Below, piece after piece: positions 1 through 8,006 of a stretch of DNA of 48,963 nucleotides (the first letter of the stretch is position 1; each line of letters starts with the position of its first letter). Under the pieces are notes generated by a model that saw nothing but the letters and a program-made list of their open reading frames with translations, did not search any database and was not told the DNA's origin. The stretch covers positions 1-48,963 of the forward strand of contig QYQM01000012.1 of NCBI GenBank assembly GCA_007280905.1, read 5' to 3'. Source of the DNA: Porphyromonadaceae bacterium (GTDB taxonomy: Bacteria > Bacteroidota > Bacteroidia > Bacteroidales > UBA12481). A program made the position numbers and the translations under genes.

Positions 1-140
1 AACCACCTTGCGACTTACTAATACTTCTGAGCGTTACCTCAGTGTATAAGGGACTTACACCCTCTGGGAAAATACACTCGCTGAAAATCTCTTTTGTATC
101 CGGAAATTTGTATTTTCGAAGTTTTTCCAGAGCTTACAAC

Positions 141-972
141 GTTATGTGCCATTTGAAACATCCGAAACTATAGACCGAATCATATATGGAATTTACAAAC
201 TCATGGGGAAATCAATTTAGAGCAGAATCCTATTCTATGCTTGAATTTCCTAATACGTATTATTTAGCTTACCGGGATCTTCCGGAGATTATTTCAAAAC
301 ATGTGAAAGGCAAAAAAGCTATTGATTTTGGATGCGGGACCGGACGCTCTACCCGTTTCTTAAAACAATTTGGCTTTGAGGTAATAGGTATTGATATTGC
401 TCAGGATATGCTTGATATAGCAAAAAAACTAGACATAAATGGGGATTATCAGTTGGTTATAAATGGTAAGTATAGCCACTTAGGAGTGGAACAATTCGAT
501 TTAATACAATCGATTTTCACTTTTGATAATATCCCAGGTTGGGAGAATCGAACTCAAATTCTCGTATCCTTACATGATTTGATGAAACCAACTGGTAGAA
601 TGATTTGTTTGGATTCCACACCTGAGCTATACACAAATGAATGGGCGTCTTTCACCACAAAAGATTTTCCTGAAAATTGGCATGCTAAAACAGAAGATTT
701 AGTACGTGATATTATGTTAGATGTAGAAGACCGTAGACCAGTAGAAGATATATTTTGGACCGAATCTGATTATCACAAATTGTTTGATTTGGCAGGTTTA
801 GAGATTGAAGAAACTTACAAACCCTTAGGTCGTGATAATGAGCCTTATACTTGGATCTCGGAAAAGGAGATTGCACCTTGGATTATTTTTGTCATAAAAA
901 AGAAAAACATTTAATATCTTAAGAAACTTTAAATATCCCAAGACAAGATTATTAAAAAAAACGGCACATAAC
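141..972. repeat. 10-bp inverted repeat bracketing the first gene
   Basis: GTTATGTGCC at 141-150 and its exact reverse complement GGCACATAAC at 963-972 enclose the methyltransferase gene and nothing else. Bases 1-140 hold no gene that I can see. Short inverted motifs around a single gene are what cassette-type mobile units look like, but neither copy matches the integron attC core consensus well. The cassette reading is therefore inference. Confidence 0.4.
186..914 (+). CDS. Class I SAM-dependent methyltransferase
   Basis: A 242-residue soluble protein with a Rossmann-type S-adenosylmethionine site. Motif I is AIDFGCGTGRST at about residues 45-56, followed by the acidic end of strand 2 in VIGIDI (Asp70). 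Family membership implies methyl transfer from SAM. The substrate (small molecule or protein) cannot be read from the sequence. There is no signal peptide or membrane segment. The gene is AT-rich and stands alone between two inverted 10-mers, so there is no operon context. The ATG at 186 gives a full-length product. It could equally be called a generic methyltransferase-domain protein. Confidence 0.85.
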   Translation: MEFTNSWGNQFRAESYSMLEFPNTYYLAYRDLPEIISKHVKGKKAIDFGCGTGRSTRFLKQFGFEVIGIDIAQDMLDIAKKLDINGDYQLVINGKYSHLGVEQFDLIQSIFTFDNIPGWENRTQILVSLHDLMKPTGRMICLDSTPELYTNEWASFTTKDFPENWHAKTEDLVRDIMLDVEDRRPVEDIFWTESDYHKLFDLAGLEIEETYKPLGRDNEPYTWISEKEIAPWIIFVIKKKNI

Positions 973-980
973 ATGACATA

Positions 981-1193
981 ATGAAAATAGCAATTACAAT
1001 ACTTGGACTTCTCAACGGAGGTTGGATGTTGACAGATGGAATTTATGTTTTATTGAAAGGTAAATACATCGGACCAGACAAACCAGGACCTTGGGCAACT
1101 TTGTTTTACAAACTCAACATTGATGTTTTTAAATTGGGACCCCTTTCCATTTTATTTGGCGTTGTTTGGTTGACATTTATTTTAGGGCTTTGA
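981..1193 (+). CDS. Small two-helix membrane protein, possibly C-terminally truncated
   Basis: Seventy residues with a hydrophobic helix at about 2-26 (ITILGLLNGGWMLTDGIYVL) and another at about 52-70 (LGPLSILFGVVWLTFILGL), joined by a Gly/Pro-rich loop. The protein ends inside the second hydrophobic stretch. Its stop TGA overlaps the TTG that could start the next gene (TTGA), and homologous small membrane proteins would be expected to run further. A junction between two fused cassettes is therefore possible. Function unknown. Confidence 0.55.
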   Translation: MKIAITILGLLNGGWMLTDGIYVLLKGKYIGPDKPGPWATLFYKLNIDVFKLGPLSILFGVVWLTFILGL

Positions 1194-1633
1194 AAACACT
1201 TGTTATTGAGCCGTCAACGCAAGGATATTCCGGTACTCCTCTTGCGAAAAAATTGGGTATAAAAAACGGCTTCAAAATCCGTTTAGTAAACCAACCTGAC
1301 TATTATTTTCAGTTGTTTAACGATATGCCCGAAAACATAAGGATACTAACTGACAAAAAGACCAAGAAGAATTTAATCCACTATTTCACAAAGCAAGCGA
1401 AAGACCTCTACAAAGACATTTCATTCTTGAAATCTGAGATTGAGGCAAACGGAATGATTTGGATTTCGTGGCCTAAGAAAGCATCAAAAGTGCCGACAGA
1501 CATAACAGAAGATGTGGTGAGAGAATTAGCATTGACGAAAGGGCTTGTGGACATAAAAGTTTGTGCAGTAGACGAGATTTGGTCAGGATTGAAATTAGTA
1601 ATTCCAGTGAAAGACAGAATTGCCAGCCGCTAA
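1190..1633 (+). CDS. DUF3052-like protein
   Basis: The motif GYSGTPLAKKLGIKNGFKI near the N-terminus is the hallmark of the DUF3052 family, whose function is unknown. The frame is open from a TTG at 1166, but the family normally begins just before the GYSGTPL motif. The TTG at 1190, overlapping the upstream stop by three bases, is the better start and gives 147 residues. No ATG is available in this frame upstream of the motif, so initiation is coupled or the original start was lost. The product is soluble, with a Lys-rich middle and a WISWPKKASK segment that in relatives lies in the conserved core. The TAA stop sits inside a palindrome-like junction at 1625-1649. Confidence 0.6.
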   Translation: MKTLVIEPSTQGYSGTPLAKKLGIKNGFKIRLVNQPDYYFQLFNDMPENIRILTDKKTKKNLIHYFTKQAKDLYKDISFLKSEIEANGMIWISWPKKASKVPTDITEDVVRELALTKGLVDIKVCAVDEIWSGLKLVIPVKDRIASR

Positions 1634-1649
1634 CACGGTCTGCAAGGCT
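1625..1649. other. Short hairpin-like cassette junction
   Basis: AGCC at 1625-1628 faces GGCT at 1646-1649, around the segment containing CGCTAACACGG. The preceding gene stops inside it. It resembles the imperfect palindromes that separate gene cassettes, but I cannot fit the integron core-site consensus with confidence. Confidence 0.3.
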
Positions 1650-1682
1650 ACTAACGACCACAATTATAACCAGCAGACAAAA

Positions 1683-2273
1683 ATGAATAGAGACATTTCG
1701 GACAACATTCTTAAAACTTTGACAACTTTTGGGTTACAATCAATCCAGACACAAAATTTGTTTTTAGAAAGTTGTGTTTTAAAAAGCTACAATAAAAATG
1801 ACATCATTTTCTCGGAAGACAAAAAGAACAACAATGAGTATTTTTTATTTGAAGGTGTTTTGCAAAGGTTTAATGCGAACGAAAATGGTGAAAATGTAAC
1901 TACTGGTTTTTATTTACAAAATGCGGTAATTACACCTCATTTTGCAAGAACGATAAAAGGTAAAAACATTTTTTCACTGCAAGCTTTGACAGAAGTTCAA
2001 ATTGGCGAAGTCCCTGTTGCTATTTTTGATAACTTACGATTTGGCAATAAAGATTTTCAACATTTTGGACAACATGTTATTGAACAGGAACTATCCAAAA
2101 ACATATTAACTGATATTGCTTATAGAAGCAGTAACGCCAAAGAACGGCTCTCTCTACTAAGAAAAACCTATCCTAATATTGAGAATCTTATCCCACACAA
2201 CCTCATTGCTTCCTACCTTGGCATAACTAAGGTTTCTTTTAGCCGGTTGAGAAGCGAATTTGCAAGACAGTAG
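1683..2273 (+). CDS. Crp/Fnr-family transcriptional regulator
   Basis: A protein of 196 residues from the ATG at 1683; an in-frame TTG at 1620 would add an implausible leader running through the junction palindrome. The N-terminal half is a cyclic-nucleotide-binding-type beta roll (IIFSEDKKNNNEYFLFEGVLQRF). A long dimerisation helix follows, then a C-terminal winged helix with the recognition region NLIASYLGITKVSFSRLRSEF. This is the layout of the Bacteroidota Crp/Fnr group that often controls a neighbouring gene. There are no Cys clusters, so an iron-sulfur oxygen sensor of the Fnr type is unlikely. The Lnt-like gene 71 bases downstream is a possible target, but that is only position-based inference. 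Confidence 0.8.
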   Translation: MNRDISDNILKTLTTFGLQSIQTQNLFLESCVLKSYNKNDIIFSEDKKNNNEYFLFEGVLQRFNANENGENVTTGFYLQNAVITPHFARTIKGKNIFSLQALTEVQIGEVPVAIFDNLRFGNKDFQHFGQHVIEQELSKNILTDIAYRSSNAKERLSLLRKTYPNIENLIPHNLIASYLGITKVSFSRLRSEFARQ

Positions 2274-2344
2274 CATTTCTTATCAAATGATAACAACGCT
2301 CTGATTTTTTACCTCCAATTTTGCATCGTCAAATTTATAAAACG

Positions 2345-3811
2345 ATGAAGCAAATCGAAGATTCAAACACCCGTAAATTTTTAATAGGTAAAATCAAGCC
2401 AATCTGGTATCTGGTCATAGGAGTTGCAACCTTATCAGCAACTCATTTGTCGTTTAGTGTCGACTTAATGGCATGGATAGCGAGCGTTCCTTTTTTAATT
2501 TACCTTAGCCTTACACGTGGCTTAAAGTCAAGATTAATTTTTGTTTTAGCACTCATTATTGCGTGGTCGGTTGTGGTTACTAAAATTGTAACTCCGCCTA
2601 TCCCCTACCTTTTAGTTTTTATGTTTTCTGTTCCTATTAGTTTGTTTCACCTACCTGGATACTTATTGTGGGACAGATTTAAGCAACACAAATGGTCATT
2701 TCTTTTATTTCCTGCTGTGATGACTATCATGGAATGGGTTCAATACATCTTTACTCCATTTGCGAGCTGGGGTGTTGCTGCTTACACGCAAAATCACAGC
2801 CTCTCTTTAATGCAGTCGGTTTCATTATTTGGAATGCCCGGCCTAAGTTTTTTGATTTATTGGTTTAATATTTCAATAACTGAAATTGCAGTTAAAAGAA
2901 AGGCAACACTTTCAACGTTTCAACTTCCTTTATCAGTGCTGCTGATGCTTATAGTATTTGGGGCACTGCGTTATGATATAAGCAAATCGAAAGGAAGTAA
3001 TACAATTACAGTGGCAGCTGTTGGCACAGATTCAGAGGTTAGCGGTTTACCCTTGCCATCCATGGAAAGTAACGAAAAAGTTAAATCCGTTTTGTTCCAA
3101 AGAACAAGAATGGCTGCGAAAAGTGGAGCTCAATTAATTGTGTGGAATGAAGCAGCAATTTTTATTTTGCCTGAAGAGGAATCGATTTGGTCTGATTCTT
3201 TAAAAGCTCTGGCTTCAGAACTGAAAATTTCATTAGTTGCCGCTTATGTGATGCCTGTTTCACAAACGCCCTTAAAATACGAGAACAAATATTTATTTAT
3301 TGATTCAAAAGGCACAATTACATATTCATATCACAAACATCAGCCCGTGCCGGGCGAACCTGCGATAAATGGAGAAGAACCTCTAAAAGTTTTTGATGTT
3401 GCCGGGTCGAAAACAGGTGGAGCAATTTGTTATGATTATGATTTCCCTTATCTCGCAAAGGGATTTGGTAAGTTAAATGCAGATATAGTTGCTGTTCCTT
3501 CCTCTGACTGGAGAGGGATTGACCCATTGCACACAAGAATGGCAGCTTTCAGAGCAGTTGAGCAAGGTCATTCAGTTTTGCGGTCAACAAGATTTGGGCT
3601 TTCTGCCGCAATCACTCCATACGGAGAAATGATTTCGCAAATGAGTAGTTATGATAACAATGACAAAATTATGATTGCACATTTACCGGTTAAAGGTGTT
3701 ACAACAGTCTATTCTTTTATTGGGGATAGTTTTGTTTATCTCTGCATTGGTCTTATTGTCTTTCTATTCTTAAATATTTTCCGTTTTAGAAAGCTGAACT
3801 TGACCGACTAA
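2345..3811 (+). CDS. Apolipoprotein N-acyltransferase-like membrane nitrilase
   Basis: A protein of 488 residues from the ATG at 2345. The first about 215 residues carry several transmembrane helices. The C-terminal half is a carbon-nitrogen hydrolase (nitrilase) domain with the expected Glu-Lys-Cys triad: Glu269 in VWNEA, Lys331 in YHKHQPVPGE and Cys362 in GGAICYDYDFP. A final helix anchors the C-terminus. This is the architecture of Lnt, which adds the third acyl chain to lipoproteins in the inner membrane. It is shorter and more diverged than housekeeping Lnt proteins and sits in a cassette-like setting, so it may be an accessory paralogue rather than the cell's main enzyme. Confidence 0.75.
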   Translation: MKQIEDSNTRKFLIGKIKPIWYLVIGVATLSATHLSFSVDLMAWIASVPFLIYLSLTRGLKSRLIFVLALIIAWSVVVTKIVTPPIPYLLVFMFSVPISLFHLPGYLLWDRFKQHKWSFLLFPAVMTIMEWVQYIFTPFASWGVAAYTQNHSLSLMQSVSLFGMPGLSFLIYWFNISITEIAVKRKATLSTFQLPLSVLLMLIVFGALRYDISKSKGSNTITVAAVGTDSEVSGLPLPSMESNEKVKSVLFQRTRMAAKSGAQLIVWNEAAIFILPEEESIWSDSLKALASELKISLVAAYVMPVSQTPLKYENKYLFIDSKGTITYSYHKHQPVPGEPAINGEEPLKVFDVAGSKTGGAICYDYDFPYLAKGFGKLNADIVAVPSSDWRGIDPLHTRMAAFRAVEQGHSVLRSTRFGLSAAITPYGEMISQMSSYDNNDKIMIAHLPVKGVTTVYSFIGDSFVYLCIGLIVFLFLNIFRFRKLNLTD

Positions 3812-3904
3812 TACAAATCAAATTGAAAACCTATTAATACTTTCAGAACTCCGCAATTGCACGTCTGAACTCAGCCCAGCAGGTAACAGCAAGCTAATAA
3901 AACT

Positions 3905-4222
3905 ATGACACTCATTAAACCCTGGCCATATATTAAAGATAATCCTTGTCCAACTTGTTATAGCTGGATACCGAAAAATTCCCCATGCAATCATAAGAAG
4001 TATACATGCCCGACTTGTGGACGAGAACAATGTGTTCTTCACTGGCCTTATCCCATGAAAACGGAAAAAGAGGCCATTCATTTCCTAAAATCAGCAGAAA
4101 TGAAAACTAACAAAAAATGCTTCGTAAGACACATTAACATTGGAAAATTTGAAAAGTGGAAAATATTTACAAGTGAAGACGATTATCAAAGCTATATTAA
4201 AACAAGACAACACAAAAGGTAA
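3905..4222 (+). CDS. Small zinc-ribbon-like protein, unknown function
   Basis: I do not recognise this family. The 105-residue product has a Cys-rich N-terminus: CPTC at about residues 15-18, a further Cys near 28, CPTCG at about 35-39 and a Cys near 43. This is typical of a structural zinc-binding knuckle pair. The C-terminal half is Lys-rich and soluble, with no signal peptide. It lies 6 bases before the next small gene on the same strand, so the two may be co-transcribed. Confidence 0.5.
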   Translation: MTLIKPWPYIKDNPCPTCYSWIPKNSPCNHKKYTCPTCGREQCVLHWPYPMKTEKEAIHFLKSAEMKTNKKCFVRHINIGKFEKWKIFTSEDDYQSYIKTRQHKR

Positions 4223-4228
4223 AATAAT

Positions 4229-4429
4229 ATGACAAGAAAAGTAAAAATTGACAAGGGTATTTACGAAATAAATGATGAAACCAAAACATACAAGTTTCAT
4301 AAAAGGAATCATGACTGGGAACGATTAGATGATGATGAAAATGAGAAAAATAAAAAATCAATTGACGGATATACAAGAATTTTCAGAGATGGAAGAGAAA
4401 AGATGTTTATTCGGTCAGAACATCCATAA
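4229..4429 (+). CDS. Small hypothetical protein
   Basis: Sixty-six residues, highly charged (Lys, Asp, Glu), with two GY/GI-type strands (KGIYEINDETKTYKF and DGYTRIFRDGREKMF) suggesting a small beta-rich fold. No family is recognised. It follows the zinc-ribbon-like gene after 6 bases, which supports translation. Composition is as AT-rich as its neighbours. Confidence 0.45.
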   Translation: MTRKVKIDKGIYEINDETKTYKFHKRNHDWERLDDDENEKNKKSIDGYTRIFRDGREKMFIRSEHP

Positions 4430-4792
4430 AAAATAGCCGGCGCCCAATAAGTAAGGCTTCGTGTGGCGTAGCCTAACATGAAGCAGTGTTGCACGAAATC
4501 CGGTTGTGCAGTCTCTGAAACGGTAAAAATCAATGGTGATTCAATAATTCCAGGCTATTCCGGAAGAGTGAGAGGCGATACTATTCGACGGTTTTTCAGA
4601 ACCGATAAATTGTCAAGATGGTTTTAACGGCACCATGATAACCTGGTATGTGCGAATGGAGTTTTACCTCTGTTACGGCAAAACTTTTAACAGGGTGAAT
4701 GGTAATCGAATAAAATCGTATCGTATCACTCAGGTAAAATTTTGATACATTTGAAATTAGGTTATTATCAGGTAATCATTAAAAAATCTGCC
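4430..4792. other. Gene-free junction with hairpin and possible coding remnant
   Basis: This marks the change from the AT-rich cassette-like block to the more GC-rich block beyond. At 4453-4474 AGGCT and AGCCT pair across an imperfect hairpin flanked by GCCCAAT (4442) and GTTGCAC (4489), loosely like an integron attC site of about 55 bp. From 4499 to 4627 the + strand reads open for 42 codons to a TAA (ending in a Phe/Arg/Trp-rich tail) without a good start, possibly the tail of a lost gene. No promoter is clear. Confidence 0.35.
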
Positions 4793-6526
4793 ATGAGAAA
4801 ATTTATTTTGCTGATCCTATTCATTTTCTCTGGTACCCTGCTGTTTTCCCAGACTAACGGTTTCGTTGCTGCCTACGATTCCATGCACCAAAGGTTTCAA
4901 GTCTATTATGCCTTCGGGGAATGGAAGGCCATAGATTGGAATGCCCTGAACAACCAGATCAGGCCTAAAATCGTAAATGCCGGAACAGCTTCCGATACCA
5001 ATGCTTTTTATCTTGCATTACGGGAATACGTTGCTTCAGTGCCGGATGGACATATTTCTGTTCGCGGTGACGGGTGGGAGGATCACAAAGCTTATGCCCG
5101 TTATCAGCAGATCGGGGGAAGTTACGGATTTGCCCTTATCGGACTGGATGATGGCAGTGTTGTAACCCGCCTGGTTAATCCGGGATCACCTTCTGCCCTT
5201 GCCGGAATGCATTATGGAGCAGAGATCCTGGAAATTAATGACATGCCCGTGAATGAAGTGCTGGATACCGTCTCCGTTTTATGGGCGGAAGCAAATCCCG
5301 CGACCCTGGAATGTAAAAAACTGAATCAATGCCGATTCATCGGAAGGGTTCCCATCGGTAAAACCATGAAAATAAAGTTCCGTAACCGTGACGCCTTTGA
5401 CCCTGCTACAGCAACCCTAACAGCCGTTGATGACAACAATGCTACGTTTGACCAGACTTCCCTGTTACCCGTGGATCCCGGGCCTACCGTGTCTTATAAG
5501 ATTCTTCAGCCCAGTGGTTACGGGTATCTTAAACTGACCAGCGAAGGTGGAGATTCTGCCACACTGGCTAAAATTTACACTGATTTCAGGGAGGCGATCA
5601 CGGTTTTTAACAACGCCGGTACTCCCGGAATGATCCTCGACATGCGCGTGAACACCGGTGGAGAAGATATGCTGTCAGCAGCGCTTTCTGGATTTTTTTC
5701 CACCGATACTATCCTGTATGAATATCAGAGTTATTATAATCCCGGCAGCGGCCTATTTGAACTGTACCCATTACTTCTTCAACATTTCAATCCACAAACC
5801 CTGGGTCCCTATACCAATCCGAAATACCCCAATGGCGCCTTATTCACTGAACCTCAGGGCTTGTATTATTCAAACCCGGTGATGGTTCTTGTTGGCCCGC
5901 GCAATATCAGTTCCGGAGAGGGGATCCCGATGTCGCTTCAGCGGTTACCCAATAACAAAGTGGTCAGCTTCTACGGAAGTAATGGCTCATTTGGCATGAT
6001 AGAATGGTGGTCGATCCATTTTCTTTACCCTCCACCCGATGATCTGTACTTAAGATACCCCGTCGGGCGCTCTCTGGACAAGAATTTGAAAATCCAGGTC
6101 GACAGCGATTCAACCATGCTGGGCGGTATCGTACCCGATATCCGTGTTCCTCTGAACGATACGGTCATCGATCAATTGTATATCGACAGTATAGATGTAG
6201 AACTGAATTACGCGATCAGTGAACTTAATTCCGTATTAGGAATTGACGAACAGAATCGGAGTGCCACGGGCTTGATCCTGGAGGAGATCTTTCCTAATCC
6301 CCTCAAATCCCCGGCCACGATTTCGTACCGTTTGGACGCTGCTGCCGTTGTTTCTTTATCGGTTTATGACCTGACCGGGAAACTTGTGAAAACGCTTGTC
6401 GATCATCCCCAGCAAGCCGGACGATATACCATTAAATGGAATGCAGAAAATGTCAAACCCGGAGTCTATTTTTTCCGGATCCAAAGCGGCAAATATAGTA
6501 TTACACGAAAATGTATTGTACAATGA
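4793..6526 (+). CDS. Secreted S41-like serine peptidase with T9SS sorting domain
   Basis: A protein of 577 residues from the ATG at 4793, which gives a clean signal peptide (MRKFILLILFIFSGTLLFSQ); the frame is open from 4742 but the extra residues would precede the signal. A PDZ-like region lies at about 125-175 (SALAGMHYGAEILEINDMPV). The tail-protease core follows, with the GMILDMRVNTGGEDM strand and a probable nucleophile in ISSGEG near residue 374. The last about 80 residues are a type A T9SS sorting domain (IFPNPLKSPATISY ... GKLVKTL ... GVYFFRI ... RKCIVQ). The protein should therefore cross the outer membrane and be processed or anchored. It overlaps the next gene by ATGA. Confidence 0.82.
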   Translation: MRKFILLILFIFSGTLLFSQTNGFVAAYDSMHQRFQVYYAFGEWKAIDWNALNNQIRPKIVNAGTASDTNAFYLALREYVASVPDGHISVRGDGWEDHKAYARYQQIGGSYGFALIGLDDGSVVTRLVNPGSPSALAGMHYGAEILEINDMPVNEVLDTVSVLWAEANPATLECKKLNQCRFIGRVPIGKTMKIKFRNRDAFDPATATLTAVDDNNATFDQTSLLPVDPGPTVSYKILQPSGYGYLKLTSEGGDSATLAKIYTDFREAITVFNNAGTPGMILDMRVNTGGEDMLSAALSGFFSTDTILYEYQSYYNPGSGLFELYPLLLQHFNPQTLGPYTNPKYPNGALFTEPQGLYYSNPVMVLVGPRNISSGEGIPMSLQRLPNNKVVSFYGSNGSFGMIEWWSIHFLYPPPDDLYLRYPVGRSLDKNLKIQVDSDSTMLGGIVPDIRVPLNDTVIDQLYIDSIDVELNYAISELNSVLGIDEQNRSATGLILEEIFPNPLKSPATISYRLDAAAVVSLSVYDLTGKLVKTLVDHPQQAGRYTIKWNAENVKPGVYFFRIQSGKYSITRKCIVQ

Positions 6527-7653
6527 AAACAAAATCAGTTTTATTCCGCTTGATCCTTGGATTAGTTTTAATATCGGCTTGTTCCTGTAAAAAGAACGAT
6601 CCGGATAAAATTCTGAATGATCAGATGGTTTCGGAATGGGAACGCGTGAGCGATTCAATACTGGCCAATACCCGGATACCCGGTATGATCGTTGGGATCT
6701 GGGCTCCCGACAGGAATCTTCAGTGGGTAACCGGAAAAGGCAAAGCCAACGTGGCTACCGGTGAAAAGCCGGTGCCAACCATGAAATTCCGGATCGGGAG
6801 TATTACCAAAACCTATACCTACACGGTTCTTCTCCAGCTTACAGATGAAAATAAAATAAATCTTTCAGATAAGCTCAGTGCCTGGTTTCCGGATTTTCCC
6901 ATGGCCGGCAGCATCACCGTCCGGATGCTGTGCAATCACACCAGCGGCATCCCTGATTATACGGAAACCATGCCGTACATGTATAGTCTGATAACCAATC
7001 CGTTAAAAAAGTGGACCGGACAGGAATTGGCCGATCTGGTTAAATCGGAGCCTTTTTATTTCTCTCCCGGAACGGATTTTAAATACTCAAACACCAATAC
7101 CATTCTTGCCGGGCTGATTATTGAGCAGATCACCGGAAACTCCCTCGCTACGGAAATTCAGCAGCGGATACTCGATCCCCTTCACCTGATCAATACGAGC
7201 TATCCTTCCGATAATAATATGCCGGGTTCTTTTGTTCACGGCTATGATTGGGTATGGGAAAGCGATACCTCCGCCATGCCCGATGTAGCTGAGGTGTATG
7301 ATCCTTCCATGGCAGGCGCTGCCGGTGCCATGATTGCCGATGTATATGACCTGAAAGCCTGGGTTGAACATCTTTACAAAGGTACCTTGCTGAAAGCGGA
7401 AACACAGGTTCAGCGGCTCATGACGATTCTTGCTCCGGGTGAAGATTGTGAAGAATATGGTTTGGGAATCATGTTTAAAACAAATCCTCCGATGTGGGGC
7501 CATACCGGAACCATCCCGGGGTATAAAAACTGGGCGGGGTATTGTCCATCGGAAAATGTCACCATTGTGATCAGTTATAATGCCACCTCTGCCAAGCCAA
7601 TGGTCCTTGCATCCAGGCTAATGAATATTTACCTGGAGGCTACAAAAAAATAA
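6523..7653 (+). CDS. Beta-lactamase-fold serine hydrolase lipoprotein (class C/DD-peptidase-like)
   Basis: A protein of 376 residues starting at the ATG in the ATGA overlap with the upstream stop, so translation is probably coupled. The lipobox LISAC near residue 20 makes it a lipoprotein. The serine-beta-lactamase/penicillin-binding fold shows its three motifs: SITK (Ser93, Lys96), YSN (about 188-190) and HTG near 330. Relatives include D-aminopeptidases, DD-carboxypeptidases and esterases; which reaction it performs is not readable. Pairing with a secreted peptidase suggests a two-step peptide or cell-wall fragment degradation role, which is inference. Confidence 0.85.
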   Translation: MKTKSVLFRLILGLVLISACSCKKNDPDKILNDQMVSEWERVSDSILANTRIPGMIVGIWAPDRNLQWVTGKGKANVATGEKPVPTMKFRIGSITKTYTYTVLLQLTDENKINLSDKLSAWFPDFPMAGSITVRMLCNHTSGIPDYTETMPYMYSLITNPLKKWTGQELADLVKSEPFYFSPGTDFKYSNTNTILAGLIIEQITGNSLATEIQQRILDPLHLINTSYPSDNNMPGSFVHGYDWVWESDTSAMPDVAEVYDPSMAGAAGAMIADVYDLKAWVEHLYKGTLLKAETQVQRLMTILAPGEDCEEYGLGIMFKTNPPMWGHTGTIPGYKNWAGYCPSENVTIVISYNATSAKPMVLASRLMNIYLEATKK

Positions 7654-7661
7654 AAACAATA

Positions 7662-7787
7662 AATGATATTTCAGGTAATCAAATAAAAATAGAAAGAGGT
7701 AATTTAAGTTCAGGAATTTACTTCTATGAATTGAAAAATGGCCCACTTAATATCTCTAAAGGAAAACTCATAATTATCGACTATTAA
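7662..7787 (+). pseudogene. Orphan T9SS sorting-domain tail
   Basis: The + strand encodes 41 residues to a TAA, with features of a T9SS type A tail: a turn followed by GNLSSGIYFYELKN, then ISKGKLIIID. It has no start codon or upstream domain and begins 9 bases after the stop of the hydrolase lipoprotein. It is the 3' end of a lost secreted-protein gene. Confidence 0.6.
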
Positions 7788-7811
7788 AAAGCAAAACCCT
7801 TAACCAGTAAT

Positions 7812-7897
7812 CTACTTGATCTGCTTCAGATAATGGTACAACTCGCTGTCTGTGGTGAGGATCAGGCTGGTTTTGTCATCAAACGATTTTTCTAGCT
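7812..7897 (-). pseudogene. hflC C-terminal fragment
   Basis: Read on the - strand this encodes 28 residues ending in a Tyr-Leu-Lys-Gln-Ile-Lys tail and a TAG stop. It matches the C-terminus of the intact hflC at 10654-11592 (Glu to Asp and Arg to His are visible differences). Nothing upstream of it on that strand resembles hflC. Confidence 0.75.
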
Positions 7898-8006
7898 TGA
7901 TTATCAATGAATTAAGAAAAATTTTCATCGATTCTGCCATTTCCCCGGATAATGTATTGAATAGTTTATATATATTGGCATTTATATATTGACTTAAAAC
8001 TTAAAC

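Noticed and set aside
4442-4495. A confident integron attC call at 4.45 kb
   Set aside because: The candidate core boxes (GCCCAAT and GTTGCAC) deviate from RYYYAAC/GTTRRRY and are not complementary enough; reported only as hairpin-like.
7087-7503. 138-codon - strand frame within the beta-lactamase-fold gene
   Set aside because: Shadow of the coding strand, which carries all three catalytic motifs.
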